From assembly GCF_022201045.2 (NCBI RefSeq), contig NC_068556.1:23479501-23543500 (forward strand): a DNA stretch of 64,000 nucleotides, in the 5' to 3' direction. The stretch comes from Citrus sinensis. Its lineage: Eukaryota > Streptophyta > Magnoliopsida > Sapindales > Rutaceae. Positions 62,305 to 64,000 of this stretch are shown here, in pieces (positions within the stretch are counted from its first letter, which is position 1; every line of letters begins with the position of its first letter). The position numbers and the translations under genes are program-made. The notes under the pieces were generated by a model that made no database searches, was not told the origin of the DNA, and saw only the letters and a program-made list of their open reading frames with translations.

Positions 62305-63957
62305 CTAAACTTCTTTTGGCAGTTGCTTGGCTTCAGGGATTTTGAGGGAGCCACTATCTATCAAGGGCTGCAGCTCCGTCTTTGCCAATTCACGGACCTT
62401 AAAATCTGAAGATTCCAAGAAAGCAGTTACTACTTTGCAACTGCAATCACAGCAATGGAAATTAGTACATACATCAAAATTCACATGAACTTATCTTATA
62501 ATTGGGTAAACTTGCAAGTAGAAAGCAAATTTAGCCTCACCTGTGACCTTGGGCCCAGAATTCAGACTTCCCTTTTAAAGCATTCTTCCATAAAGTGGAA
62601 GCAAATTTTGGGCAGTCCATGACTAGTTTCCTAATAGTGCGGCTGGAGTGGAAATTTTCAAGGACATGCTCCTCTTCGGATGCTTCAGATTTGGACTCTG
62701 ATGCAAGAGATGCTATAGTCTCATGCAAGGTGTTCAACTTGTCATCCAAGGTTGGGCAAAGAATGTCATCAGAGCCCCCTTTTGCAACCTGTATGTGTCA
62801 CATTTGATTAGTTGAGACATTATGGGGCAAACACATTGAAAAAGGGCCAACTCAGATGTTCCATGTCACATGTGCATGTCTGTGCACATAAATAGGAATT
62901 TTCGGAAAAAAACCTATTGCTTCCTTTTGGGAAAAATGAAATTTCCAATTTCCAACAGAACTTCAGCCAACAAACCTTTGGCAATTTAGGCAATACCATC
63001 ATAAGCATAACAATTGGCAATGAACAATTTGACTACCTCGTATAAGACTTCTTTGCCAAAATTTGATCTAAGCAATTCTCCTGCATTCTCAATACATACA
63101 TCGATCATACTCTGCAACACAGAACAAACAAGCAATTCAAGCTAGACACTAGACATGATGGATGCAAAACATCCAAATAATACTAGAAATCCTTCAAATA
63201 CAATTGCCAACTTAGAAGTCTAACCAAAGCCACAAACCTCAGCTAGTCCACTGCTGACCAACAACTCTTGCCTTCTTACACGAGGGTCTTTCTTCCCACC
63301 CTCAGCTAAGGGAAGATTCTCAGCTGGACTTGTACTTTCATCAGCCTGAACTGCTACTACTTCTTGGTCAGCCATCTCTTTGCTAGATTCATTGTTCTTT
63401 GCTTCAGAATTTACTTCTGACCCTTCCTGATTTGAGAGAGGGAAGATCAGATTAAGTTGCAGCAGATCCACATCACTAGTGTAAGATAGTCTAGAAAATA
63501 TCTCTCTTCATTTTACCTTGGCACAAAGAGAAGGAATAGATAAATTTAGGGAGCCCAGATCATCAGGGCTGAGATAACGTGAACAGTTAGGATGTAGTAG
63601 CTGCAGTAGCACTCGTCTTCCATTCTGAAATTTGTAAAAACCATTTGGAATGTAGAATTATCAAAAGAGTAAAGTTAAACTTGGAGGACTGTCTGGTGGT
63701 CTCCAGTCAGATACCTGTGTACAAACATACTACAACATCTCATAGGTAGGAATGTAATAAACATTAAACTAAAAGGAAATACCAAGTGTTGTATCACATA
63801 AAATGAAATGCTTAATAGAACAACCCACTTCTCAATCAAGGACATTCCAAACTTTCCTTAAAATTTAGTCATCAACATAATGTAAAAGTTTACGAAGAGT
63901 GCAAACCTTATCCATAACAAGCTCCTTTATAATCGATTGAAGCTCACGAATGATAAT
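62305..63957 (-). CDS. APUM24: Pumilio homolog 24-type protein (Puf-A/CPL), 3' part
   Basis: Six exons of a longer gene (transcript order 63957-63907, 63624-63517, 63426-63238, 63111-63037, 62788-62541, 62440-62305) encode the last 268 residues; the 5' part lies beyond 64000. The segment begins IIIRELQSIIKELVMDK, then GRRVLLQLLHPNCSRYLSPDD, as in the CPL region of Puf-A/Puf6 proteins. A low-complexity acidic stretch (SEAKNNESSKEMADQE) and a helical end (LVMDCPKFASTLWKNALKGK, then LPKEV) follow. Family members (yeast Puf6, Arabidopsis APUM24) are nucleolar RNA-binding proteins needed for pre-rRNA processing and 60S assembly. The PUM RNA-binding repeats should lie outside the window. The stop is TAG at 62305-62307. 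All junctions keep frame. Confidence 0.9.
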
Positions 63958-64000
63958 CTGTAAACAGGAGAGACTTATTTAGTAACTCTATCAAGAAACA

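Overview
This is a 64 kb piece of a plant nuclear genome. The genes have many short introns with GT-AG borders, the intergenic DNA is very AT-rich and loaded with LTR, SINE and MITE-type repeats, and the proteins are plant-specific types (group VII ERF, PX-PH phospholipase D zeta, clade E PP2C, plant lipase class 3). Gene content and density fit a woody eudicot. Citrus is my best guess from general resemblance, but the sequence alone does not prove it.

Layout. 1-983: the last two exons of a TPR-domain protein gene (+). 2338-7939: a complete, apparently young Ty3/gypsy chromovirus with 485-bp LTRs and a perfect 5-bp target duplication. 8600-12700: repeats, including a hAT-type non-autonomous element with a perfect 8-bp duplication, a tRNA-derived SINE with a 16-bp duplication and an element with about 150-bp terminal inverted repeats. 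13576-14685: a group VII ERF transcription factor. 14.7-28.5 kb: gene-poor AT-rich DNA with further SINE copies (one split by a later insertion), a satellite-like array with a 755-bp higher-order period and a Mutator-type MITE. 28559-29080 (-): a small basic/glycine-rich protein of unknown function. 30.2-31.0 kb: a degraded RING-finger pseudogene. 33.8-35.6 kb: ribosomal protein eL19. 37.2-45.3 kb: a 20-exon phospholipase D zeta. 46.7-48.2 kb: an EGR-type clade E PP2C. 49.5-51.7 kb: a conserved plant protein with a possible gamma-glutamylcyclotransferase-like fold. 52.6-52.9 kb: an isolated snRNA-type promoter (USE plus TATA) followed by a GC-rich structured stretch with an Sm-like site. 53.1-57.0 kb (-): a lipase class 3 / diacylglycerol lipase-like gene. 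59.7-61.8 kb: a J-domain protein. 62.3-64.0 kb (-): the 3' end of a Pumilio homolog 24-type (Puf-A/CPL) gene.

There is no operon logic: these are independent eukaryotic genes. They fall into two states, a compact gene-rich half (28.5-64 kb) and a repeat-dominated half (1-28.5 kb) in which the ERF gene sits as an island. All exon borders given were derived by matching splice sites, reading frame and family conservation by eye. The most unusual items are the orphan snRNA-like locus at 52.6 kb, the satellite-like array, the nested SINE/MITE and a 97-nt miRNA-sized hairpin at 33.5 kb.
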